This document shows positions 26,501 through 34,997 of a stretch of DNA of 64,000 nucleotides, piece by piece. Both the position numbers and the translations under genes were made by a program. Origin of the DNA: Spyradosoma sp004558035. GTDB lineage: Bacteria > Verrucomicrobiota > Verrucomicrobiia > Opitutales > UBA953. Within the stretch, counting starts at the first letter, position 1. Each line of letters starts with the position of its first letter. The notes below the pieces were generated by a model, which saw only the letters and a program-made list of their open reading frames with translations, made no database searches and was not told where the DNA came from. The DNA is taken from NCBI RefSeq assembly GCF_050314555.1, contig NZ_JBNPNH010000006.1, forward strand, positions 58,035 to 122,034, given 5' to 3'.

Positions 26501-28255
26501 GCCGTCGCGGAAATCTTCAATTCCGACCTTCCCGACGGCGCGCTTTCGTGGCGTCTGCTCGTGAACGGCGCCGAAAAGGCGTCGGGAAGCTTCGGCGCGG
26601 TGAAGCGCGGCGAAAAGCGCGTCGCGCGCGAACGCCTGAAGGCGGACGCCGCGTGCGGCGCGGGCTCGATCGCGTTCGAGGTGCTCGACGCGGACGGGCG
26701 CGTCGTCTCCTCCGAGAAGCTCGGGCTGCGCGTGCGCGCGCCGATTCCGGCGGTCGATCGCGTCGCCGTGACCAAGCTTGAGCCCGGCGCGGAAGCCGCG
26801 TTCGCGAACGCGTCCGCCTTCGGCGAGGTCTCCGTCGGCACGCCCGCGCTCGCGGTCGCCGGCGCGCTGGAATGGCTCGGCGCGTATCCGTACGGCTGCC
26901 TCGAACAGACGGCGGCGGCGGCGTTTCCGCTGCTCGCGACGCAGGCGCTCGTCCGCGCCGGCGTGGTTTCCGACGGTTTCGCGGAAACTTCGGCGGCGAA
27001 GGTCCGCGCCGCGCTTTCCCGCATCGCGACGATGCGCTGCCGCGGCGGCGCCTACGCGATGTGGCCCGGCTCGTCGGAACCCTGGGACGCGGGAACGCTC
27101 TTCGCGTGCCACTTCGAGCTGGAGGCGGACGCGGCGGGATTCGCGCTCTCCGCGCAGCGCCGCGCGGAGCTGAGCTCGCTGCTTTTCGGGCGCGCGACGG
27201 ACACGCGTTCTCCGCTGGCGGAGCGCGCCTACGCGCTTTATCTCGCCGCGTCCGCCGGAAACGGCAGGGCGGCGGAAGCCGCGAAGGCGCTCGCGCGCGA
27301 AGCGGAGACGGCGGGCGACGCGTTCTCGCGCCTGCTCGCGGGAGCGGCGTCGGTAAAATCCGGATACGCCGCCGAGGGCGCGAAGGAGATCGCCGCCGCC
27401 GCCGCGGACGTCGCCGCGATCACGCGCGCGCCGGGCTCGGGCGCGACGTGCATCGACTCGCCCGTGCGCCGCGCCGGCATCGCGCTGCGGCTGCTCTGCG
27501 AAATCGCGCCGGGCGACGCCGCGTGTCCGAAACTGGCGCGCTTCCTCGTCGAAAACATGCGCGCGAGCGGCTATTGGGGCACGACGCAGGCGAACGCGTG
27601 GGCGGCGTTCGGGCTCGCCGCGTTTCTCGCCGCGGACGGCGGCGCGGGCACGGAGAGCGCGCGCGTCTTCGTCGCGGGCGAGGAAAAGCCTTTCGCCGCT
27701 TCGATGAAGATCGCCGGCGGCAGTCCCGTCGTCGTGAGGAACACGGGAACGCGCCCGCTCTACGTCTTCGAGCGCACGCGCGAAACGCCGGAGCGCGCCG
27801 AGAACGTCGCCGCCGGGTTCACCGTCTCCCGCGAATATCTCGACGCGCGGGGCGAGCCCGTGACGTCGTGCGCGGCGGGAGATCTGCTCACGGTGCGCGT
27901 CCGCGTGCGCGCGGACGTCGCGTGCGAGAGCGCCGTGATTTGCGACCTGCTTCCGGGCGGGCTCGAAATCGAGGACGAGACGCTCGCGACGCGCGCCGCC
28001 GTGAACGCGCGCGGCGCCGAAGAAAAGGCCTCGGGCTTCCATGAGCGCGCGCGTGAACGCCGCTACGACCGCTTCCTCGCGTTCGGCGCGTTTTCGCCGA
28101 CGCGCGGCGAAGACCGGGAGACGACGCTGCTCTACCGCGTGCGCGCGACGACGCGCGGCGTCTTCGCCGTGCCTCCGGTGCAGGTCGAATCGATGTACGA
28201 CGCCGACTGCCGCGGCACGGGCGCGCCCGCCGTTCCCGTGTTCGAAGTGAAGTGA
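23561..28255 (+). CDS. Bacterial alpha-2-macroglobulin (thioester type)
   Basis: 1564 residues. Bacterial A2M traps proteases in the periplasm by a bait region and a reactive thioester, guarding the envelope. Signal peptide MKFLKRIPFALVAALAPFGVAA; MG-type beta domains (YVFPERGVCRPGETMRIYAS near 350); a Tyr/Gly-rich bait-like stretch (about 855-890); the thioester motif YPYGCLEQT with Cys1113; an alpha-helical thioester domain after it. No Cys follows the signal cleavage site (AEPAPAT), so it appears soluble or anchored otherwise, unlike the lipoprotein form in E. coli. It lies 25 bases before pbpC, the conserved partner that repairs peptidoglycan after envelope damage. Confidence 0.93.
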   Translation: MKFLKRIPFALVAALAPFGVAAEPAPATVPAPEPAPAAVPPLSVTDFSFDAPSRCADLRFSDAVDSEALRRALKIVPAVDFKLVPRGDALVGVFADYAPGTSYEISVSGELAGKLAAPSGKSRTFSFSMPDLPEIFGFVSSGRFVAPSAPDFALPLQLRNVARVSIETREVYPDRIADFVERPASWECSRPIFNESVRPKIARNRAEVFSLELEKIGVARRPGLYLVEAGDPDSYWRRERRIVVVTDLVIQAARNGDEVAVVVKNISGNTPVAGAKVSVFSRKKRWVADTKTDADGFVKLTLPELADREDSPWLILAELDGDRTFLSLRSLWARRGGRGFERPGAKAYVFPERGVCRPGETMRIYASLRDGSDRRASAGVPAEFEVRAPDGTRLGGALAVGDEFGFYRTEIEIPAFAATGGYRVSMGIPGQTEQTFGSARFGVADYVPDTFSLSLASTREDGRTRVSGNAAYYFGAPLADGDVSLERETFFTDFSPSASEFAEFEFGAPMPDEPKRDDAPVKTRTDAAGAFSAVFDDPKFPAAATQPLVSRVTVSASSAAGSRVVSAKTSVKIHYANFYFGTREAAVEPARRVFEVCALSPDEKRVAPTGAKFRAALTRREWGYVVRENAEGVASCEWQRLDTPAGEIAFDDSAREIAVPVPSAGSYLLEIFDEAGTRLHAREFYHWFGETGSRSGDFSDLAFTFDAERYAPGTTAKISFESPFAGSAVLLFGSEKIEGTRTFPVVPGKNVFELAVPEGTSLGSRFFSVTVCGKVPVPGFEKGEEMRRLFGVGLLPVDQRARRMHVSLRVPAVARPGEKAPVRVELADADGKPIAGRVQLWAVDRGVLSLSAFRTPDAFSYFFGTYDCPYEFGDGYGSFYPVLARRESLIGGGAALRKFLGEDEEAKLSAVAVAEPIDVPAEGFAETTLDLPDFDGGMRLMAFALDAERTGSAEANFVVRRPVSVKLTTPRALAPGDEFDAVAEIFNSDLPDGALSWRLLVNGAEKASGSFGAVKRGEKRVARERLKADAACGAGSIAFEVLDADGRVVSSEKLGLRVRAPIPAVDRVAVTKLEPGAEAAFANASAFGEVSVGTPALAVAGALEWLGAYPYGCLEQTAAAAFPLLATQALVRAGVVSDGFAETSAAKVRAALSRIATMRCRGGAYAMWPGSSEPWDAGTLFACHFELEADAAGFALSAQRRAELSSLLFGRATDTRSPLAERAYALYLAASAGNGRAAEAAKALAREAETAGDAFSRLLAGAASVKSGYAAEGAKEIAAAAADVAAITRAPGSGATCIDSPVRRAGIALRLLCEIAPGDAACPKLARFLVENMRASGYWGTTQANAWAAFGLAAFLAADGGAGTESARVFVAGEEKPFAASMKIAGGSPVVVRNTGTRPLYVFERTRETPERAENVAAGFTVSREYLDARGEPVTSCAAGDLLTVRVRVRADVACESAVICDLLPGGLEIEDETLATRAAVNARGAEEKASGFHERARERRYDRFLAFGAFSPTRGEDRETTLLYRVRATTRGVFAVPPVQVESMYDADCRGTGAPAVPVFEVK

Positions 28256-28280
28256 GCGCGCGTCCGCGCCGCCTTCCGCC

Positions 28281-30434
28281 ATGGCGCCGTTCCCGAAAAG
28301 AGTCCGCAGAGCCGTCGCGATTTTTCTCGCGGCGGTCTGCGCGTGCGTGTTCGTCTTCGCGGCGCTTTGGGCGTGGGCGTTCCCGCGGATTTTCCGCTTC
28401 GACGACGCGCTGCTCGACGCGCGCTTTCCGGCGACGCTTTTCCGCGACCGCTCGGGAAATCCCGTCCACGTCGAACCCGGCGCGGACTGGACGCTGCGCT
28501 TTCCCGTGCCGCTTTCGGAACTGCCGCCGCACCTGATCGCGGTGACGCTCGCGGCGGAGGACCGCAATTTCTTCGGGCACGACGGCGTGGATCTGCGCGC
28601 GGCGGCGCGCGCGGCGTTTCAGCTCGCCGCGAACGGGCGCATCGTTTCCGGCGCCTCGACGGTGACGATGCAGCTGGTCGCGCTCGCCGAGGGGCGGCGG
28701 GAACGCTCCTTCGCGCGGAAGTTCGTGCAGATGTGCGAGGCGCGCGAACTCGAGCGGCGGAGGAGCAAGGAGGAGATTCTCGAGGAATATCTGAACCGTC
28801 TGCCCTACGGCGGAAAAATTTACGGCGTGGAGGCGGCGGCGCTCCACTATTTCGGGCATTCCGCGCGGGAGCTGACGCTCGCCGAATCCGTGATGCTCGC
28901 GGGCATTCCGCAGCGCCCGAACCGGCTGCGCCCCGACCGCTTTCCCGAGGCGGCGCGCGAACGCCGCGACCGCGTGCTCGCGATGCTCGTGCGGCAGGGC
29001 GCGCTTTCCGAGACGGAGGCCGCCGCCGTCGCGGCCGAGCCTCTGCGCTTCCGCGATTTTTCGCGTCCGGCGTTCCCGCGCGCCGCCGATCCGCAGTTCT
29101 TTCTCTGGCTGCGGGAACGCGAGCCCGGTCTGCGCGGCGACGCGCGCACGACGGCGGACGCGGCGGTAGGCGCCGTCGTCGAAACCGCCGTCCGCGCGGC
29201 GCTCGCCGAAAGCTTTTCCGTGCGCGACGGCGCGGCGGTCGTCGTCGAAAACGCGACGCGTTCCGTGCGCGCGTTTCTGGGCACGGCGGATTTTTCCGCG
29301 TCGCGCGACGGGCAGGTCAACGCGGCGCTGGCGCGGCGTTCGCTGGGCTCGCTGCTCAAGCCGTTCATCTTCGGCGAGGCGATCGACGCGGGGCTGCTCG
29401 TCGCGGACACCGTGCTCGACGATTCGCCGCTGACGCTCGCGGATTATCGTCCGGAAAATTTTTCGGGAACGTATCTCGGCAGAGTCTCCGCGCGGACGGC
29501 GCTGTCGAAATCGCTGAACACGCCCGCCGTGCGCGTGCTGCGCGCGCTCGGGCCCGAGCGCGTCTTCCGTTCGCTCGACGCGTTCGGCGTGCGTTTCGCG
29601 CCGGGGACGACGCCCGCGCGCGCGGGACTCGCGCTCGCGCTCGGCGGCGCGGAGACGAATCTCGTGCAGCTCGCCGAGGCGTACGCCGCGCTCGCCTGCG
29701 GAGGCGTTCCCGCGCCGCTGCGGCTGCTCGAAACGGACGCCGCCGCCGAGCCCGCGCGCGGGCACGTCTGGAGCGCCGGCGCGGCGGAAATGACGCTGCG
29801 CATGCTGCGGGAAACGCCGCTTCCGAGCGCGGAGCACCTGCGCGCCGCGTGGAAGACGGGAACGTCCAACGGTCTGCGCGACGCGTGGTGCGTCGCCGTG
29901 ACGCCGGAATGGACGGTCGCCGTCTGGTTCGGCAACAAGAGCGGCGCGCCCGCGCCCGAGCTGGTCGGCGCAGAAATCGCCGCGCCCGTCGCGGGGCAGA
30001 TTCTCGCGGCGCTTTACCGCGGGCGCGTTCCCGCGCCGTGGAACGACGGCGCGTTCTTCCGCGCCGAAAGGCTCTGCGCCGCGAGCGGACTGCGCGCGGG
30101 CGATTTCTGCGCGGAGACGCGGACGGGGACGGCGCTCGTCGGCGTGCCCCTGCGCGTCTGCGGACTCTGCCGCCCGACGGCGCGCCGCGCGGATCTTTCG
30201 CGGGAGACGAAAATCCTGGAGCCGCGCGGCGGCGTCTATCGGCGCGGCGCGGACGGCAGGGCGCGCTTCGTCGTGCGCACCGTTCCCGCCGAGGCGCACT
30301 GGTATCTGGACGGCGCCTACCTCGGCGTCCGCCGTTCCGGCTCCGCGCTCGAGCTCGCTCCGGGCGCGCACGAGCTTTTCGTCTGGCCGGGCCCCGACTT
30401 CGCCTCCGCGAAGCTCTCCCTGGACGTGAAGTGA
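28281..30434 (+). CDS. pbpC: Penicillin-binding protein 1C
   Basis: 717-residue bifunctional class A PBP. N-terminal membrane anchor (about 14-38); glycosyltransferase motifs AAEDRNFFGHDG (about 91-102), SGASTVTMQL and LNRLPYGGKIYGVE; transpeptidase with SLLK (nucleophile Ser near 356), SKSLNTP (SxN) and KTGTS near 528. The C-terminal end (VPAEAHWYLDGAYLG) is a short BiPBP_C domain. The active Ser and both catalytic triads look intact, although E. coli PBP1C has little transpeptidase activity. Partner of the upstream A2M gene. Confidence 0.95.
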   Translation: MAPFPKRVRRAVAIFLAAVCACVFVFAALWAWAFPRIFRFDDALLDARFPATLFRDRSGNPVHVEPGADWTLRFPVPLSELPPHLIAVTLAAEDRNFFGHDGVDLRAAARAAFQLAANGRIVSGASTVTMQLVALAEGRRERSFARKFVQMCEARELERRRSKEEILEEYLNRLPYGGKIYGVEAAALHYFGHSARELTLAESVMLAGIPQRPNRLRPDRFPEAARERRDRVLAMLVRQGALSETEAAAVAAEPLRFRDFSRPAFPRAADPQFFLWLREREPGLRGDARTTADAAVGAVVETAVRAALAESFSVRDGAAVVVENATRSVRAFLGTADFSASRDGQVNAALARRSLGSLLKPFIFGEAIDAGLLVADTVLDDSPLTLADYRPENFSGTYLGRVSARTALSKSLNTPAVRVLRALGPERVFRSLDAFGVRFAPGTTPARAGLALALGGAETNLVQLAEAYAALACGGVPAPLRLLETDAAAEPARGHVWSAGAAEMTLRMLRETPLPSAEHLRAAWKTGTSNGLRDAWCVAVTPEWTVAVWFGNKSGAPAPELVGAEIAAPVAGQILAALYRGRVPAPWNDGAFFRAERLCAASGLRAGDFCAETRTGTALVGVPLRVCGLCRPTARRADLSRETKILEPRGGVYRRGADGRARFVVRTVPAEAHWYLDGAYLGVRRSGSALELAPGAHELFVWPGPDFASAKLSLDVK

Positions 30435-30446
30435 GCGCGTTCCCGC

Positions 30447-31829
30447 TCAGTTCTTCGGCAGATCGACGTATCTGCCCTTGGAGATGTCCGAGACCGTCTT
30501 CGAGAGCACGACGAGCGCGAGCAGGTTGGGCAGCACCATCAGCCCGTTGAAGAAGTCCGCGAGCTGCCAGACGCATTCGACTTTCAGCAGCGTTCCCGCG
30601 ACGACGCATGCGAGCACGACGGCGGAATAGAGCTTCACCCAGCGCCCGCGCGTGAGATACGCGAAATTCACCGCGCCGAAAAAGTGCCAGCCCAGAATCG
30701 TCGAAAACGCGAAGAAGAACAGGCAGACCGCGACGAAGACGCCGCCGAAGCCCGTGAAAAGCGAGTCGAACGCCGCCTGCGTGAGGTCGATGCCCGTGAG
30801 CCGCGCCGCGCCTTCTCCGAATTTCAGCGCGCCCGAGGTGAGGATGACGAACACCGTCAGGTTCAGAATCACGAACGTGTCGATGAACACGCTCAGCATC
30901 GCGATGAGCCCCTGGCGGTTCGGGTTCTTCACGGCGGCGCGCGCGTGCGCGTGCGGCGTGGAGCCCATCCCGGCCTCGTTGGAGAACAGCCCGCGCGCGA
31001 CGCCGTAGCGGATCGCCTCGCGCACGGTCACGCCGAGCGCGCCGCCCATCGCCGCCTGCGGATCGAACGCGCCGACGAAGATCATCCGCACGGCTTCCGG
31101 GAGCGCCGCCGCGTTCGCCGCGATGAGAATCACCGAGCCGACGATGTACACGAGCGCCATCAGCGGCACGATGCGCACGACCGCCTTCGCCAGCCGCCGC
31201 GTGCCGCCGAAGAAGATTGCGCCCGCCGCGAGCGCGACGACGGCGCCGACCGCGAGCGCGGGAACGGGCAGGGCGTATTTTTCGAAAATGCCCGAAAACG
31301 CGCTGCCGATCGAATTCGCCTGCACCATGATGCCCGTGAAGCCGAGCGCGCAGCAGCAGCACACCGCGAACACGCCCGCGAGAATTTTCCCGAACGCGCC
31401 GCCGAACGCCTCGCGGATGTAATAGGCGGGGCCGCCGGTGATCTCGCCGTGCTCCTCGCGGCGGAATTTCTGCGCGAGCGTCGCCTCCGCGTAAACCGTC
31501 GCCATGCCGAAGAACGCGCTGACCCACATCCAGAAAATTGCGCCCGGTCCGCCGGAGACGATCGCCGTCGCCGCGCCCGCGAGATTGCCCGTGCCGACCT
31601 GCGCGGCGACCGCGGTCGCGAGCGCCTGCACGGGCGTCATTTCGCCGTCCTTCTTGCCGTCTTCGTGGCGGCGGAAAAGCACGCGCCAAGCGTCCTTGAA
31701 CTTGCGCAGCTGAATGAAGCGCAGCCGGACCGTGAAGAAGACGCCCGCGCCGCAGAGCGCGAAAAGGAGCACCGTGCTCCAGAGCACGTCGTTGACTTCG
31801 GTGATGAAATTCGTGATTTCGGTGATCAT
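30447..31829 (-). CDS. Sodium:alanine/glycine symporter (AGCS family)
   Basis: A 460-residue inner-membrane protein with about ten membrane segments that imports alanine or glycine with Na+. Family landmarks: TPVQALATAVAAQVGTGNLAGAATAI, the AGCS signature region GGPGAIFWMWVSAFFGMAT, GGPAYYIREAFGG, and GLFSNEAGMGSTPHAHARA. Convergent with pbpC (12 bases between stops) and divergent from the tolC gene. No dedicated terminator seen. Confidence 0.93.
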   Translation of the reverse strand: MITEITNFITEVNDVLWSTVLLFALCGAGVFFTVRLRFIQLRKFKDAWRVLFRRHEDGKKDGEMTPVQALATAVAAQVGTGNLAGAATAIVSGGPGAIFWMWVSAFFGMATVYAEATLAQKFRREEHGEITGGPAYYIREAFGGAFGKILAGVFAVCCCCALGFTGIMVQANSIGSAFSGIFEKYALPVPALAVGAVVALAAGAIFFGGTRRLAKAVVRIVPLMALVYIVGSVILIAANAAALPEAVRMIFVGAFDPQAAMGGALGVTVREAIRYGVARGLFSNEAGMGSTPHAHARAAVKNPNRQGLIAMLSVFIDTFVILNLTVFVILTSGALKFGEGAARLTGIDLTQAAFDSLFTGFGGVFVAVCLFFFAFSTILGWHFFGAVNFAYLTRGRWVKLYSAVVLACVVAGTLLKVECVWQLADFFNGLMVLPNLLALVVLSKTVSDISKGRYVDLPKN

Positions 31830-31858
31830 GAAGGTGTCGTTTTGAGCGTTAAAAACCC

Positions 31859-31887
31859 ACTATGCCCGCTTTCTCTTCCCGTGAAAA
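31859..31887 (-). promoter_or_regulatory. Candidate promoter of the AGCS gene
   Basis: Minus strand TTTTCA (31887-31882), 17 bases, CATAGT (31864-31859). The CATAGT box recurs before the amidase gene. Confidence 0.35.
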
Positions 31888-31985
31888 CGAAAAATCTCGC
31901 GGCGGCGGGCGAGCGCGAGAAAATTTTCCCGCGAAACGAAACTTTCCGCGCGCGGGGGCGTTTGTTAAGCTACACGGAAAAAGTC

Positions 31986-33587
31986 ATGACTTTCCAGAAA
32001 GCTGCATTCGCGGCGCTCGCCGCCGCCGTCGTTTTTTCGGTTCCGCGCGGGAACGCCGCGGAGCCCGAAGCGTCGTCCGCGCTTCCCTCGCGCGAGATCC
32101 GTCTCAAAGAAGTCACGGGCGAGGACGTCCGCCGCGTCGTGCGCGTCGGTCCCGCGCTGGCGCTGGGCGAGGCGGTGCCGCTGGCGCTCCGCAACAATCT
32201 CGGCGTCGCCGTCGCGCGGCGCGAAAAGGCGTCGGTCGCGGAAACGCCGAACGTCGCGCTCGCGGACTTCGATCCGAATTTTTCGTTCTCCTCGACTTAC
32301 GGGAACACGGGCGACGCGTATTGGGAACGGCAGCGTTCGGGCGCGTCGGAGCAGAACTGGGCGAACCGCGCCGAGCTCTCCAAAAAATTCTCTTCGGGCG
32401 CGGAGGCGACGCTCTACGGCGCCTTCAACCGCGCCTACAACACGACGACGGATTTTTCGCCGGCGTCCGGAAGCGCCGTCGGGCTGGAGATTTCGCAGCC
32501 GCTGCTGAGCGGGTTCGGCGAGGAGATCAACCTCGCGCCGCTCGTCAAGGCGCGCAAGAACGTGACACAGAGCGCGCTTTCGCTGCGCAAGACGACGCTC
32601 GACCTGATTCTCGACGCGGAAGTCGCCTACTGGAATCTTTCGGCGAGCTACGCGCTTGTCGGCGCGCGGCTGAGCAGCCTGCGCCACGCCGAGTTCGTGC
32701 TCGAACAGGCGAAGAAACGGCGCGCGCTGAAGGACGCGACGAAGGAGGACGTGCTCCAGGCGGAGGCGGACGTCGCGTCGCGGCGCGTGAATCTCGTCGT
32801 CGCGCGCCAGTCCGTGCAGGACTGCGACGACGCGCTGCGCAAGATTCTGGGCGAGACCGGAGACGACGATTCGGGCACCTACGCGGTTGCGGAGCTTTCC
32901 GAGGACGTTCCCGCGGAGACGCGGACTTTCGCCGAGTGGATCGCCGCCGTCCGCGAGTTCGACATCGACGCGCAGATTCAGGAAATCGAGCGCGAGAAGG
33001 CGGAGCTGGACGTGCGCGTCGCGGCGGACGCCGACCGCCCGTCGCTGGCGCTCGTGCTCGGCGCGGAAGCCTCCGGCCGGGAAAGCTCGCCGGCGAAATC
33101 CGTCACGGGCGTCGCCGACCGCACGGGCTACGATCTTTCGGCGGGCATCCGCTTTTCGGTGCCGCTGGGCTTCCGCCGCGAAAAGGCGGAACTGCGCCGC
33201 GCGGAGCTCGCCCGCGAGCAGGCGGAAATCGCCGTCGCGCAGGCGCTGCAGAACGCGATGTTCGACGCGCGTTCGGCGTGGCGCGCTTCGGAGGCGGCGC
33301 GGGAACGCCTCGCCTCGGCGAAGGTCGCGCTCTCGATGCAAAAAGAGGCCTACGCCGGGCAGATCGCCCGTTACGGCGTGGGCAAGGCGACGATGACGGA
33401 CGTGCTTTCCGCGCAGGACGCGCTGGAATCCGCGCGGCTCGACCTGATCCAGGCGGCGCTGGACGTCGTCACTTCGCGCGCGAAGGTGCAGCGGCTCGAC
33501 GGAGAAATCCTCGCCGCCAACGGATTTTCCTGGCGGGAAATCGACGATGCGGAAAGCGCGTCCGCCGTTCCCGCCGCCGCCCGATGA
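31986..33587 (+). CDS. TolC-family outer-membrane efflux protein
   Basis: 533 residues with a signal peptide (MTFQKAAFAALAAAVVFSVPRGNA). Two outer-membrane efflux domains carry long alpha-helical hairpins: ALALGEAVPLALRNNLGVAVA, DAEVAYWNLSASYALVGARL, RALKDATKEDVLQAEADVASR, and the second repeat YGVGKATMTDVLSAQDALESA. Start set by the signal peptide; the frame is open far upstream. It lies 21 bases before an adaptor gene, so the two form a pair; the inner-membrane pump they would serve is not adjacent. Confidence 0.9.
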   Translation: MTFQKAAFAALAAAVVFSVPRGNAAEPEASSALPSREIRLKEVTGEDVRRVVRVGPALALGEAVPLALRNNLGVAVARREKASVAETPNVALADFDPNFSFSSTYGNTGDAYWERQRSGASEQNWANRAELSKKFSSGAEATLYGAFNRAYNTTTDFSPASGSAVGLEISQPLLSGFGEEINLAPLVKARKNVTQSALSLRKTTLDLILDAEVAYWNLSASYALVGARLSSLRHAEFVLEQAKKRRALKDATKEDVLQAEADVASRRVNLVVARQSVQDCDDALRKILGETGDDDSGTYAVAELSEDVPAETRTFAEWIAAVREFDIDAQIQEIEREKAELDVRVAADADRPSLALVLGAEASGRESSPAKSVTGVADRTGYDLSAGIRFSVPLGFRREKAELRRAELAREQAEIAVAQALQNAMFDARSAWRASEAARERLASAKVALSMQKEAYAGQIARYGVGKATMTDVLSAQDALESARLDLIQAALDVVTSRAKVQRLDGEILAANGFSWREIDDAESASAVPAAAR

Positions 33588-33608
33588 ACCTTTAAAAAAT
33601 TTTTTCAG

Positions 33609-34796
33609 ATGAAATCCTTTCAGTTCAGTTCAAGCATCTTCGCGGCTCTCGTCCTCGCGGCGGGAACGCTCGCGTTTTCCGCGTGCGGCGATTCCGTCGG
33701 CGGGAACGCCGTCCTGCCGACGGTGGAAACGGCGCTCGTCGAGAAAAAGACGATCGAGGAGCGGATCACGGTCTCCGGCTTCGTGAAGCCCGAAACCGTC
33801 ACCGAAATCAAATCCGAGATTAACGGGCGCATCATCCGCATTCTCGTCGAGAACGGGCAGTTCGTCGAGCAGGACGAGCTGCTGCTGGAGATCGATCCGC
33901 AGACGTACCAGACGACCGTCGAATCCAACGACCGCACGACGCGCCAGCGCCGGCTCGACGTCGAAAAGGCGGAACGCGACATGCGCCGCATCAAGCAGCT
34001 TTACGAAAACGATTTCGCGACGGAACAGGAATACCTCGACGCCGTCACCGATCTGGAAAGCAAGAAGCTGCAGCTGGAAATCGCGCAGGCGGCGCTCGAC
34101 AACGCGAAGATCGAGCTCGCGAAGACCGCGATCCGCGCGCCGCACGCCGGCATGATCTCCGACCTCGACGTCTTCGTCGGCAACGTCATCTCGGGCGCGG
34201 GATCGTTCTCCAACGGCACCACGCTGATGAAGGTGAACGACATGAGCAAGCTGCGCGTCGAGGCGGACCTGAACGAGATCGAGGCGAACAAGATCGCCGT
34301 GGGCGCGCAGACGAATCTCACGTTCGATTCGCTCCCGAAGACCGCGTTCTCGGGAACGGTCAACTACCTGTCCTCCTTCGGCGTGCAGGATTCGGCGACT
34401 TCGACGCTCTACAAATTCCCCGTGCGCGTGAACTTCACGACGGGCGGCGTGCTGGTGCGCCCGGGCACGAGCGCGAATCTCTCGATTCTCGTAGCGGACG
34501 CGGCGGACGCCGCCTGCGTTCCCGCCAGCGCGGTCTTCATCGAAAACGGAGTGCGCTACGTCTTCGTGAAGCGCGGCGAGCGCAAATTCGAGCGGCGCCC
34601 GGTGACGATCGGCATCGGCAATCTCAACTTCATCCAGATCACGGAGGGCGTGTCCGCCGGCGAAACCATCGCGACGACCCGGCCCTCGCACGGCGAAATC
34701 GTCTCGGCGGACGGCAAGCCCGTTCCCGCGGACGGCTCGCCGAAAAAGCGCGACGGCAAAGGCGGCGCTCCCGCCGGCGGTCCGCCCCCGATGTGA
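33609..34796 (+). CDS. Periplasmic efflux adaptor (membrane fusion protein), lipoprotein
   Basis: 395 residues of the HlyD/MacA-type adaptor family bridging an inner-membrane pump to TolC. Lipoprotein signal with lipobox LAFSAC; biotinyl-lipoyl halves EINGRIIRILVENGQFVEQDE and AIRAPHAGMISDLDVFVGN around a coiled-coil hairpin (about 100-165); beta-barrel and membrane-proximal parts (RPGTSANLSI, GVSAGETIATTRP). The charged Pro/Gly tail (SPKKRDGKGGAPAGGPPPM) is unusual. MacA-like adaptors normally precede an ABC gene, but the next gene is sdhC. Confidence 0.9.
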   Translation: MKSFQFSSSIFAALVLAAGTLAFSACGDSVGGNAVLPTVETALVEKKTIEERITVSGFVKPETVTEIKSEINGRIIRILVENGQFVEQDELLLEIDPQTYQTTVESNDRTTRQRRLDVEKAERDMRRIKQLYENDFATEQEYLDAVTDLESKKLQLEIAQAALDNAKIELAKTAIRAPHAGMISDLDVFVGNVISGAGSFSNGTTLMKVNDMSKLRVEADLNEIEANKIAVGAQTNLTFDSLPKTAFSGTVNYLSSFGVQDSATSTLYKFPVRVNFTTGGVLVRPGTSANLSILVADAADAACVPASAVFIENGVRYVFVKRGERKFERRPVTIGIGNLNFIQITEGVSAGETIATTRPSHGEIVSADGKPVPADGSPKKRDGKGGAPAGGPPPM

Positions 34797-34827
34797 GCGT
34801 TTCGGCGCGCCGGAGAGGCGTTTTTTC

Positions 34828-34856
34828 GGGGAATCCGCGGGCGGGTTCCCCTTCTT
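34828..34856 (+). terminator. Probable terminator after the efflux adaptor gene
   Basis: GGGGAATCCGC / GCGGGTTCCCC nearly perfect hairpin followed by TTCTT, 31 bases after the stop. T-run is short. Confidence 0.5.
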
Positions 34857-34997
34857 CGTTCCGGCGGCGCCGCGGGCGATTTTGCGCTTGAAAAAACGCG
34901 CGGGAGCGCGCAGTCTTGGAAGCACTTTCGGCGCGCCCGCGTCGAAGGCGTTTTCCCCTTTTTTCAACTAAACCAACCAAAAATCATCCTAAAATCT

